NCBI GenBank assembly: GCA_036005185.1
Contig: DASYQS010000057.1
Coordinates: forward strand, 62,001-126,000
Direction of reading: 5' to 3'
Source: VBAU01 sp036005185
Lineage (GTDB): Bacteria > Bacteroidota > Bacteroidia > Chitinophagales > Chitinophagaceae
DNA: 64,000 nt
Below are positions 27,131 through 35,641 of the stretch, in pieces. Position numbers and translations under genes: made by a program. Each line of letters opens with the position of its first letter. The first letter of the stretch is position 1. The notes under the pieces were generated by a model. It was not told the origin of the DNA. It was given only the letters and a program-made list of their open reading frames with translations, and ran no database searches.

Positions 27131-28228
27131 ATGATCGCTGACCGGTTTTGGGAATTGCTGTCTAAAAAGGTTTTTGCTGAAGCAAATGAGGCCGAATTAA
27201 AAGAATTCGAAGAGCTTCTTTTACATCGCAGCGATTGGAAAAATACATCGGAAATATTAGCCCTTCTGGCACATCAGTCCCAACCAATTGAAAAAAATAA
27301 TGAGAGTGAACAAGCTTTTGAGAAACACATCGAAAGGCTTAAAAAAACCGACATTGATTTCATAGGGCTTTATCCGGAAGATCACCAGACGATCGTTGAA
27401 GAAGAAAGGAGCTCCAAGTTTACAAAATGGGCGCTTCCTATTGGCGTGCTTGCAATTATTGTTTTTATATTTTTAATTATAAAGAATGGTATTGTACGTT
27501 CTGATAATACAACCGAAAACCAGCCGCCGCTTAGCCAGGTAACTACAAAACCTGGTTCAAAAACACAAATTCAGTTACCAGATGGTTCCATTGTTTGGTT
27601 GAATGCAAACAGCAACCTCACTTACGATAAGGATTTTGGTAAAACCTTACGGGAAGTAAAACTTACAGGCGAGGCTTTTTTTGATGTAGTAAAGGATCAT
27701 GCTCACCCATTTGTCATCCATACAAAAGTGATTGATGTAAAAGTATTGGGCACGCAATTCAACGTAAAGGCATATCCCAATGAAGCCTATACGGAAACCA
27801 GCCTTATAAGAGGTAGTGTAGAAGTAACTGTGAAAAACCGATCTAACGAAAAACATTACCTCAAACCAAATGAAAAAATTAGCGTTGCAAACAATATGGA
27901 GAGTGAAACGGCAGGGGTTGAAACTCACTCAAAACCTTTGATTTTGACTGAGACTTTGACATATTATCATGCAGACAGCACCGTCATTGAAACATCTTGG
28001 GTTGATAACAAACTTACATTCCAGGAAAATGAAACTTTCAGACAGGTAGCACTAAAAATGGAACGTTGGTATGGAGTCAATATCAGTTTTGCAGATGAAG
28101 AAGTAGCCGAAATTCGTCTGTATGGAAGCTTTACAAGTGAAACGATCAATCAGGCATTAGAGGCCTTGCATGAAGGCTTCGGATTCAACTATAAAATCAC
28201 GGGAAATAATATTCTAATCACAAAATAA
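27131..28228 (+). CDS. FecR-type anti-sigma factor
   Basis: A 365-residue inner-membrane protein. The cytoplasmic ~95 residues contain an N-terminal helical sigma-binding part; a transmembrane segment follows (LPIGVLAIIVFIFLII, ~residues 100-115). The periplasmic FecR domain contains TKPGSKTQIQLPDGSIVWLN and VKLTGEAFFDVVKD, and the C-terminal region (FRQVALKMERWYGVNISF ... LYGSFTSETINQALEAL) is the STN-like DUF4974 domain that contacts the receptor. ATG 27131 is preferred over a TTG two codons earlier. It lies 58 bp after the sigma gene and 149 bp before susC. Confidence 0.9.
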   Translation: MIADRFWELLSKKVFAEANEAELKEFEELLLHRSDWKNTSEILALLAHQSQPIEKNNESEQAFEKHIERLKKTDIDFIGLYPEDHQTIVEEERSSKFTKWALPIGVLAIIVFIFLIIKNGIVRSDNTTENQPPLSQVTTKPGSKTQIQLPDGSIVWLNANSNLTYDKDFGKTLREVKLTGEAFFDVVKDHAHPFVIHTKVIDVKVLGTQFNVKAYPNEAYTETSLIRGSVEVTVKNRSNEKHYLKPNEKISVANNMESETAGVETHSKPLILTETLTYYHADSTVIETSWVDNKLTFQENETFRQVALKMERWYGVNISFADEEVAEIRLYGSFTSETINQALEALHEGFGFNYKITGNNILITK

Positions 28229-28287
28229 TTTAAACAAAACGATTGCTTATGCTGCCAATTAATACTTCCTAAAGCTTTTAATAAAAA

Positions 28288-28313
28288 CGGGACTCTGTTG
28301 CCGCAGAATCCCG
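28288..28313 (+). other. leader hairpin upstream of susC
   Basis: CGGGA (28288-28292) pairs with TCCCG (28309-28313) and TCTG with CAGA inside, giving a ~9-bp stem with one mismatch and a 6-base loop. It lies 65-90 bp before the susC start. It could be an attenuator, mRNA-stability element or regulator site. Confidence 0.4.
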
Positions 28314-28314
28314 C

Positions 28315-28365
28315 AAGGTTAAACAGTTCTGGTTAAAGAGCTAAAAGCTCAGATTATCTAACCTT
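28315..28365 (+). other. nested inverted repeats in the susC leader
   Basis: AAGGTTA (28315-28321) can pair with TAACCTT (28359-28365), enclosing the hairpin GAGCT-AAA-AGCTC (28338-28350). The structure ends 12 bp before the susC ATG, where it could affect translation. Confidence 0.4.
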
Positions 28366-28377
28366 TTAATTGAACGT

Positions 28378-31300
28378 ATGAATAAAATTACAAACCAACA
28401 TGCTTTACTACAAGTCTATTATTTTAAAAAATTTGTAAGGATTATGAGATTGATGATTGCCTGTTTGCTGGTAGCTTGTTTGCATGTATCTGCCACCGGT
28501 CATTCGCAGGAAAAAATCACATTAAATCTTAAATCGGTTGAGCTGCGTAAAGCGCTAATTGCTATTGAGAAAAAAACTGATTATCGTTTTTTATTCAACG
28601 AAAAACTGGTTGCCCATAGACCGAAAGTCGATGTAAATGTGGTGGAAACCCCGGTAATTCAAGTACTGAACCAATTGCTCGAAAATACCGGGATTACTTA
28701 TAAGGTATTGGGGAATAAACTTGTGGTTTTAAAAGCAACTTCTGAAGAAGCAAGCCTCGCGGATTTGCAAGATGTTCGTGTAACTGGTAAAGTAACCGGT
28801 GCCGGGGGCGAAGGATTGGCAGGGGTTTCAATTACGGTAAAAGGAACCCGTAATGGCACTACAACGGATGCCAGCGGAAATTTTGCTATTACAGTTCCTG
28901 ATAATGCGGTGTTGGTATTTAGTTATGTAGGATATGAAGCGAAAGAGGTTGCCGTAGCCGGTCAATCTACACTTAACGTGCAGTTAACCGAGTCGGTAAG
29001 GGTACAAGAACAAGTTGTAGTAATTGGATATGGTACAGCGAGCAAAAGAGACTTAACAGGATCAATTACAAAAATATCGGGAGAAGAAGTAGCTGACAAA
29101 CCCAATACCAATCCAATAGCTTCATTACAAAGCAAAGTGCCGGGTTTGTATGTGGTAAATAATGGCACTCCAGGCAAGGCGCCTGATATTAGAATAAGAG
29201 GCACATCCAGCATAGGTAATTTAAAACCTCTTTATATAGTGGATGGTATTTTTCAGGATAATATTGATTATATAAACCCCAACGATATTGAATCGATTGA
29301 AATTTTAAAAGACCCTTCTTCGCTGGCAATATTTGGAGTAAAAGGAGCCACAGGTGTAATAGCTATAACAACCAAGAGAGCCAAGGTTGGTCAAACCATA
29401 GTGAATTACAATTTTACCTACGGGTTTAAAAAACTGGTTGACAAAATAGAAATGGCCAGCGCCAGTGAATTTGATACATTATATGGTGAGGAAGCTGCCA
29501 ATAACGGCGTAACCAACCCCAATTATTCTGTATTAAAAGGAGCAAATAACACCGACTGGATCGATGCAGTAACCCGGACAGGAAAATATCATTCACACAA
29601 TCTTTCGGTTTCAGGTACCGGTGAAAAAAATAGATTCAGTCTTGGGCTGGGTTTTGTAGATGACGAAGGCATTATTATACATGAGAAGCAGCGTAAATAC
29701 CTGCTTTCATTTACCGATGAATTTAAAGTGACAAAAAACATAAAAGTGGGTTTGATATTCAACACATCCCGTCTCGAAAACCCTTATGATGCCACTAGTA
29801 AATTAGATGATGCCCGTAAAGTAATGCCCAATGTTTCTGCCGAGCCCAAAACTTTTCGGGTTAGAGATCCTTACAAATCTGTTTATGACTCGATTAACAT
29901 ACCCATTTACTCAGGCCTGGTTACTGCCATTCAAAACTCGGGTGTGGTAAATCCTGTATTGGAAATTGAAAATACTTGGGACAAAACCATAAACCGTGAA
30001 CAACGGTATGTGGGCAGCGCTTATATAGATGTGAACGTATTAAAAAACTTAAATGCGAGAGCTACCTGGTATGCAGACCTTAGCAATGTGAACGAACGAA
30101 TATATTCTCCGCTTTATTATGCATACAATCCATTGACAGATCTGCCCTATTTATATTCTGCTAATCAAACTAGCGTAGAACAAAAATTAACAGATTATAA
30201 AAAGTACCAGCAGGATTATGTGCTTACCTACAAAAACAGGTTTGGTGATCATGGATTAACTCTTACCGGCGGTTTTACTACTTATTACTTTGGTTATTTC
30301 TATAATCAGGCCAAATCAGTCGGTGGTGGTGTAGGCAATTTACCCATACCCAACGATAAAAATAAATGGTATGTGAACAACGGTTTTGGAACAGTAGGCC
30401 AGGGCGGTGCCACCAGCACACAATATGAAAATACTACGGTGTCTTACCTAGCAAGGGCCTTATATAATTTCAGAAATAAGTATTACTTAAATGCTTCTTT
30501 CCGTGACGATGCCTCTTCGCAAATTCCAGAAAAAAACCGTCATCAGCAATTTTGGGCCGTAGGCGCTGCTTGGGAAATAGGCAAAGAAGAATTTATGAAA
30601 AACATACCTCAGATCAACTTTTTAAAACTTAAAGGTTCTGTAGGTGTACTGGGAAATCAGAGTACATATTTTGGTACAAGCAGCACAGTGCCTTATATTG
30701 CCTACCCAGGCATTAATACAGGAAACTACAGTGTATTTGGCACAGGCGCTTTCCTCGCGGCTACCCCCAAATACCAAAAGAACACAGATTTGAAATGGGA
30801 AGTCATCAATGCTTATGAGGCGGGTTTAGAATTAAATGGCTTTGACAACAGGCTTCATTTTGAGTTCAACTATTACAACAAGACTACAAAAGACATGATG
30901 GCCTATATCGACCGGGGTTCCCTCGGCCTTTTACCTATTTTGCAAAACGGAGGTAAAATCAAAAACTGGGGCGAGGAGCTATTGGCCACATGGAACCAAT
31001 CCATCAATAAAGACTGGAGTGTTTCAATAGGTGGTAACATCACCTTTCAGAAAAATAAAATATTAGCGCTTTCCGAAGATCTGGCGGGCGGTGTAATTAT
31101 TGATGCTCGGGCCAATAACGGTTCTGCCGAAGCCAGAACACTGGTTGGTCATCCGATTGGTTCTTTCTTTGGATATGTGGTGGAGGGGATATATCAAACC
31201 AACCTCGACCTATTGCTTTCGCCCTTTGCGGGAAGTTTAGGCAGTTATTATCCAGGGGATTTTAAATTTAAGGATGTGAACGGCGATGGAGTTATCAGTG

Positions 31301-31818
31301 ATAAAGACCGTACTGTTATTGGTAACCCTTCCCCCGACTTCATATACGGAGGCAGTGTTGGTGTAAAATATCGCAGTTTCACTTTGGATGTAGATTTCGG
31401 TGGTGTTTATGGAAATGAAATTTTCAGAGTATGGGGGGCTTTGGAATCGCCTTTCCAAAGAACCAACTATCCTGCGTTAAAAATTGATCGCTGGCATGGG
31501 CCCGGTACTTCCAACTGGGAGCCGATCCTCAGCCTAGCTCATCGTTTCAATTACAATGGCTCCACTTATAATATTGAGGACGGAAGTTATTTCAGGATAA
31601 GGAACCTGCAGCTTGGTTATACTATTAATCCCAAAGTTTTATCGCAAATAAAAGTCAAGAACATTCGCGTTTTTGTAAATGTACAGAATCTTAAGACGTG
31701 GAAAAATAATAATGGGTACACTGCCGAATTTGGCGGCCGGGCTACAGCATTTGGATTTGATGAAGCTGGTGGTGCAATACCCCGTGTAACAACATTCGGA
31801 GCCAACATTACTTTTTAA
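28378..31818 (+). CDS. SusC/RagA-family TonB-dependent outer-membrane receptor with STN domain
   Basis: A 1146-residue receptor. After an uncleaved-looking ~20-residue lead comes a signal peptide (LMIACLLVACLHVSATGHSQ, ending ~44). An STN domain spans ~46-120 (LRKALIAIEKKTDYRFLF), then a carboxypeptidase-D-like barrel at ~133-210 (VTGKVTGAGGEGLAGVSI). The plug begins around QEQVVVIGYGTASKRDLTGS (~218), includes IRGTSSIGNLKPLYIVDG, and the beta-barrel runs to the C-terminal aromatic TFGANITF. It imports oligosaccharides together with the SusD partner. The STN domain signals to the FecR encoded just upstream, so the locus is probably switched on by its own substrate. Confidence 0.95.
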   Translation: MNKITNQHALLQVYYFKKFVRIMRLMIACLLVACLHVSATGHSQEKITLNLKSVELRKALIAIEKKTDYRFLFNEKLVAHRPKVDVNVVETPVIQVLNQLLENTGITYKVLGNKLVVLKATSEEASLADLQDVRVTGKVTGAGGEGLAGVSITVKGTRNGTTTDASGNFAITVPDNAVLVFSYVGYEAKEVAVAGQSTLNVQLTESVRVQEQVVVIGYGTASKRDLTGSITKISGEEVADKPNTNPIASLQSKVPGLYVVNNGTPGKAPDIRIRGTSSIGNLKPLYIVDGIFQDNIDYINPNDIESIEILKDPSSLAIFGVKGATGVIAITTKRAKVGQTIVNYNFTYGFKKLVDKIEMASASEFDTLYGEEAANNGVTNPNYSVLKGANNTDWIDAVTRTGKYHSHNLSVSGTGEKNRFSLGLGFVDDEGIIIHEKQRKYLLSFTDEFKVTKNIKVGLIFNTSRLENPYDATSKLDDARKVMPNVSAEPKTFRVRDPYKSVYDSINIPIYSGLVTAIQNSGVVNPVLEIENTWDKTINREQRYVGSAYIDVNVLKNLNARATWYADLSNVNERIYSPLYYAYNPLTDLPYLYSANQTSVEQKLTDYKKYQQDYVLTYKNRFGDHGLTLTGGFTTYYFGYFYNQAKSVGGGVGNLPIPNDKNKWYVNNGFGTVGQGGATSTQYENTTVSYLARALYNFRNKYYLNASFRDDASSQIPEKNRHQQFWAVGAAWEIGKEEFMKNIPQINFLKLKGSVGVLGNQSTYFGTSSTVPYIAYPGINTGNYSVFGTGAFLAATPKYQKNTDLKWEVINAYEAGLELNGFDNRLHFEFNYYNKTTKDMMAYIDRGSLGLLPILQNGGKIKNWGEELLATWNQSINKDWSVSIGGNITFQKNKILALSEDLAGGVIIDARANNGSAEARTLVGHPIGSFFGYVVEGIYQTNLDLLLSPFAGSLGSYYPGDFKFKDVNGDGVISDKDRTVIGNPSPDFIYGGSVGVKYRSFTLDVDFGGVYGNEIFRVWGALESPFQRTNYPALKIDRWHGPGTSNWEPILSLAHRFNYNGSTYNIEDGSYFRIRNLQLGYTINPKVLSQIKVKNIRVFVNVQNLKTWKNNNGYTAEFGGRATAFGFDEAGGAIPRVTTFGANITF

Positions 31819-31847
31819 ATCAATTAGCCAATTAAAATTATTGAACG

Positions 31848-33386
31848 ATGAAAACGATAAATCAAAAAATCTGGCAGCTTGGAACAGTAATGTTACTGAT
31901 CGCTACATTACTGGGTTGTAAAAAGTTCCTGGATAGAAAACCTCTAGAAGGTGTGCTGGACGATTATGGTTTGGAACAACAGGTACAAGGACTCTATTAT
32001 ACACTAAGAGATTATGCAGGATTTAATTCGCTTCCCTGGCTTGATTTTCACAGCATACGTGATGACGATGCCCAAAAAGGAAGTTCGATAAGTGACGGCC
32101 AGGAAATTAATGCCGAGTTCGAAACCTTTCAATACACAAAAGACGATTGGGCTACCAATACATATTGGAACGATCATTTTTATTTGATTCATACTTGCAA
32201 TTCAATTTTGGATTTAGCAGCAACACTTTCAGCAAACGATGAATTAACAATTCGCAATATCGCCGAGACCAAATTTTTCAGAGCATACAGTTATTTCGAA
32301 TTGGTGAGGGCATATGGTGAAGTGCCGCTTTTTGAACATTATCCTGCTACAGGTAAAGAGGCTGTAAAAGCCAAATCTCCGGTTGCGGATATTTATGCAT
32401 TAATTGAAAAAGACCTCAAAGAGGCTGCAGGTGTCTTACCACTTACCTGGGCTACCAGTTCAGGCAACGATTTTCCGGGCAGGCTTACTTCAGGTGCGGC
32501 TCATACACTTTTAGCACAGGTTTACATATGGCAACAAAAATGGAGTCAGGCCTTGACAGAATGTAACACTGTTATCAACAGTGGTCAATATCAGCTCCTT
32601 CCTAATTTTCAAGATATTTGGAAAGATGGATTAGGAGGCGCTGGTAAAAACAGTAAAGAATCCATTTTCGAAATTCAGTGTTGGACTGGAGCTAACGGCT
32701 CTCCATATTATGGTTCATTTTGGGGTACTTCTCAAAACGTTAGACAGGGTGGCGCGACCAACGAGTGGAACCTTGGTTGGGGATGGAATACACCTACTGA
32801 CAAGTTGGAAAGCCAATGGAGTAATACCGACCCCCGCAAACGCAAAACTATTCTCTATTCCGGTCAGTCTGACGGCGGGCCGGCTGAAGGTGGCTATGGC
32901 GCTACTTTACCTCCATATCCAACACTGGATCAAAAATATTGGAACAAGAAAGTATATTCAGATCCGGCCATGAGGCAATTTACTGGTGAAATAGCTGCAA
33001 ATGGCGGCGCTTCGTGGATAAGCCATAGGGTATTACGTTATGCAGATGTGATTTTAATGAAAGCTGAAGCTGCTAATGAAACTGGAGATGGGGCAACTGC
33101 AGCTGCTATGCTTGAATTGATTAGGGCTCGTGCCCGTGGTGGAAACAATGCTGTTTTACCTTTTGTAGCTTTTGCTAGTAAGGATCAGATGAGAGCTGCC
33201 ATCAAAAGCGATAGACGGTGGGAATTTGCAATGGAAGGATACAGGTTTTATGATTTGGTTCGTTGGAACGATGCATCAGCCGAACTGGGCTCTTTGGGAT
33301 ATACCAACCGTTGTCGCTATTATCCTATCCCACAAAAAGCAATTGACTTGTCAGGAGGAGTGCTGGCTCAAAATTCAGAATGGTAA
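31848..33386 (+). CDS. SusD/RagB-family glycan-binding outer-membrane lipoprotein
   Basis: A 512-residue lipoprotein with lipobox LLGC near residue 23 (TLLGCKKFLDRKPLEG), followed by the TPR-rich SusD fold: AETKFFRAYSYFELVRAYGEVPLFEHYP, IYALIEKDLKEAAGVLP, GAAHTLLAQVYIWQQKW, and the late VLRYADVILMKAEAANE and RRWEFAMEGYRFYDLVRWND. SusD proteins cap the SusC channel at the cell surface and bind the incoming glycan. It lies 29 bp after susC and is clearly its partner. Confidence 0.95.
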   Translation: MKTINQKIWQLGTVMLLIATLLGCKKFLDRKPLEGVLDDYGLEQQVQGLYYTLRDYAGFNSLPWLDFHSIRDDDAQKGSSISDGQEINAEFETFQYTKDDWATNTYWNDHFYLIHTCNSILDLAATLSANDELTIRNIAETKFFRAYSYFELVRAYGEVPLFEHYPATGKEAVKAKSPVADIYALIEKDLKEAAGVLPLTWATSSGNDFPGRLTSGAAHTLLAQVYIWQQKWSQALTECNTVINSGQYQLLPNFQDIWKDGLGGAGKNSKESIFEIQCWTGANGSPYYGSFWGTSQNVRQGGATNEWNLGWGWNTPTDKLESQWSNTDPRKRKTILYSGQSDGGPAEGGYGATLPPYPTLDQKYWNKKVYSDPAMRQFTGEIAANGGASWISHRVLRYADVILMKAEAANETGDGATAAAMLELIRARARGGNNAVLPFVAFASKDQMRAAIKSDRRWEFAMEGYRFYDLVRWNDASAELGSLGYTNRCRYYPIPQKAIDLSGGVLAQNSEW

Positions 33387-33418
33387 AACTATTTCAAACA
33401 AAATAAAATATTAATAAA

Positions 33419-34291
33419 ATGAAGAAGCCATATCTATTTTTATTTGGGGTATTGTGGATTTCGTTGATGGCGGTAACCAGTTGCCAAAAAATGAACAGAC
33501 CGGCCTTAGGTGACTTTCCTAAAGACTACACTACAACACCTACTACGCCGCTGAGATTTTTTGTGCCTTTTGATTCTAGCGCACCCGAACACAGTCAAAT
33601 TAATAAGAGGTTTAGAGATAGCATATCTAATTATCCGAGTTTTTTTCCCTCAAGCGATGTAAAAGTAGTGCCAGGGATTAAAGCAACGGCAGCAGGTGGT
33701 GGTGCGGTAGTTTATACAAGCGCTAATGATTGGGGAAAATCCTCCAGTTTTACCGTTGCTTTTTGGGAAAAGAATACAGTTCCTCAAAATGAGCCACAAT
33801 GGTTGTTCACATTACCATCAAAAGATGGGTGGACCAATTCTAATTTTACTGCTTATGTCGAACATCAGAATGCCGGCTCTACCAGCACTAATGCAGTTAT
33901 AAAACTAGTTTGGGGTGTTGATGCTGATCAGTGGTTTGAATTTAAAGACGCCAACAAAATGCCTGGAAATTTATTAAACAATCAATGGCATCATCTGGCC
34001 TTTGTTTATGACGAGACCACATCTAAGCTGGCCTATTATGTTGACGGCGTTGCATTAACAGGATTGCCAAGTAATCTTACCGATGTCAAAAAAGGTGCAA
34101 ATCCACGCGGCCCTGCCCAATTTGCAAACCCTGTTGGTTTTGTGATAGGAGGCTGGTCAAAACAAGGTGGGTTTGGAGGAGCGCAGGATAGCTGGATACA
34201 GCCATGGAAAGGAGGCTTGGATCAATTCAGATTATACAATAAAGCGCTTTCTGCAACGGAAGTGGCTGCGTTGTATAATAGTAAATTGTAA
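33419..34291 (+). CDS. surface lipoprotein with LamG/concanavalin-like domain
   Basis: A 290-residue lipoprotein (lipobox VTSC, residue ~23). From about residue 95 it has a LamG-like jelly-roll: SSFTVAFWEKN, NNQWHHLAFVYDETTSKLAYYVDG, GFVIGGWSKQ, and the closing GGLDQFRLYNKALSATEVAALY. Position directly after susD is where surface glycan-binding proteins (SusE/F-like, or SGBPs) are usually found, so it probably helps capture the target polysaccharide. It lacks glycosidase motifs. A terminator hairpin follows at 34314. Confidence 0.8.
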   Translation: MKKPYLFLFGVLWISLMAVTSCQKMNRPALGDFPKDYTTTPTTPLRFFVPFDSSAPEHSQINKRFRDSISNYPSFFPSSDVKVVPGIKATAAGGGAVVYTSANDWGKSSSFTVAFWEKNTVPQNEPQWLFTLPSKDGWTNSNFTAYVEHQNAGSTSTNAVIKLVWGVDADQWFEFKDANKMPGNLLNNQWHHLAFVYDETTSKLAYYVDGVALTGLPSNLTDVKKGANPRGPAQFANPVGFVIGGWSKQGGFGGAQDSWIQPWKGGLDQFRLYNKALSATEVAALYNSKL

Positions 34292-34313
34292 CTGTTTGAA
34301 GGAAAAAGTTGCG

Positions 34314-34345
34314 AATGGGCTGACACATAGTTCAGCCCATTTCTT
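34314..34345 (+). terminator. rho-independent-type terminator after the SusCD/LamG unit
   Basis: A perfect 10-bp inverted repeat, AATGGGCTGA (34314-34323) and TCAGCCCATT (34332-34341), with an 8-base loop and a short T-rich tail (TTCTTT). It separates the susCD transcript from the long catabolic gene run that starts 31 bp later. Confidence 0.7.
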
Positions 34346-34372
34346 TAAAAAATTGCTATACGCAAACTCAAA

Positions 34373-35623
34373 ATGGTTATTAGTGGCAATAAGCGTTGTG
34401 TGGTAATAATTGCCGCCATTATAGCAGGAATTTTAGTTTTCAATAGATGTTCAAGTTTCGACAAAAAAAACAAAAAGGGAAGCCCTAAATTTTCAGATTT
34501 TTCGAGGTCAGAGGCCTGTTTCCGTTGCCATGATGAAATTTATAAAAAACATCTAAATACCGCTCATTTTAAATCTTCGGCACCAGCAGGAAAGGGATTG
34601 ATAAAAGGAAGTTTTGATCCCGGACAAAATGAATTTTACTATAACGAGTTTTCAAAGGTTGTTATGGAAGAAAGAGGTGATAGTTTATATCAGGTTCATT
34701 ATTTATTAGAAAAAGAAAAAGCTAAAAGCAAATTCGATATTGTTATCGGGTCTGGCAAAAAAGGCCAAAGTTATCTATCATGGAAAAGGCAAAGCTTGAT
34801 TCAAATGCCCATCACTTATTTTACTCCGACAAATTCATGGTCAATCAGTCCTGGGTTTTCGACAGCAACTGTTGCATTTAATCGAGTAGTTACTTCACGG
34901 TGTCTGGAATGCCACAGTACATTTGTTCAGAAAACATCTTCCGAAGAAAAACACCCCGAAGAATTTGATCAATCGAAAATCATTTATGGGATTAGTTGTG
35001 AAAAATGTCACGGTCCGGGAAAAGAACATGTAAAATTTCATAGCGAAAATCCATCGATAACACAAGCAAAATACATTATAAATCCAGCAAAATTATTGAG
35101 GCAAATAAATCTTGATTTGTGCGCTTTATGTCACGGCGGAAGATTGGAAAAAATAAGACCTTCCTTTTCTTTTATAGCCGGAGATAGCCTTGGTGAATTT
35201 TTCAACATTCATAAAACTGCAGTATCGGGTGACAACATTGACGTACACGGAAATCAATTGGGCTCTCTTTCATTTAGTAAATGCTTCACCAATTCCAACA
35301 TGACGTGCGAAAGTTGTCATAATGTTCATGAAAATGAAACCGGGAAGTTGGAGACGTTTTCAGCAAGATGCATGAATTGTCATTCAGTGGGGCATTCGAA
35401 AACCTGCGGGCTTACAAAAGAATTAGGAGAAATAATTAATCAGAATTGTTTAGACTGTCACATGCCTTTGCAACCATCACAAAGCATTGTAGTATTTCTG
35501 CAAGGAGAAATGATGCCCACTCATGCTAAATTGAGAAATCATTATATAAAAATTTATAAGGACGAATCTGATAAAATCATCAAGTTTTTAAGATCGAATT
35601 CGGGCGCAAAATCACGCAACTAA
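34373..35623 (+). CDS. seven-heme cytochrome c (c554-like) lipoprotein
   Basis: A 416-residue protein with an N-terminal hydrophobic segment (VIIAAIIAGILVFNRCSS) that could be a lipoprotein signal with Cys26. Seven CxxCH heme-attachment motifs are visible: CFRCH (~49), CLECH (~177), CEKCH (~209), CALCH (~250), CESCH (~313), CMNCH (~335) and CLDCH (~361). The first motif followed by HLNTAHFKSS resembles cytochrome c554 / multiheme tetratricopeptide cytochromes. It would act in the periplasm or at the outer membrane in electron transfer. Neighbouring oxidoreductase genes might supply electrons, but this is inference. 18 bp separate it from the ASPIC/UnbV gene. Confidence 0.8.
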   Translation: MVISGNKRCVVIIAAIIAGILVFNRCSSFDKKNKKGSPKFSDFSRSEACFRCHDEIYKKHLNTAHFKSSAPAGKGLIKGSFDPGQNEFYYNEFSKVVMEERGDSLYQVHYLLEKEKAKSKFDIVIGSGKKGQSYLSWKRQSLIQMPITYFTPTNSWSISPGFSTATVAFNRVVTSRCLECHSTFVQKTSSEEKHPEEFDQSKIIYGISCEKCHGPGKEHVKFHSENPSITQAKYIINPAKLLRQINLDLCALCHGGRLEKIRPSFSFIAGDSLGEFFNIHKTAVSGDNIDVHGNQLGSLSFSKCFTNSNMTCESCHNVHENETGKLETFSARCMNCHSVGHSKTCGLTKELGEIINQNCLDCHMPLQPSQSIVVFLQGEMMPTHAKLRNHYIKIYKDESDKIIKFLRSNSGAKSRN

Positions 35624-35641
35624 AAAATTATATCAGCCGAC

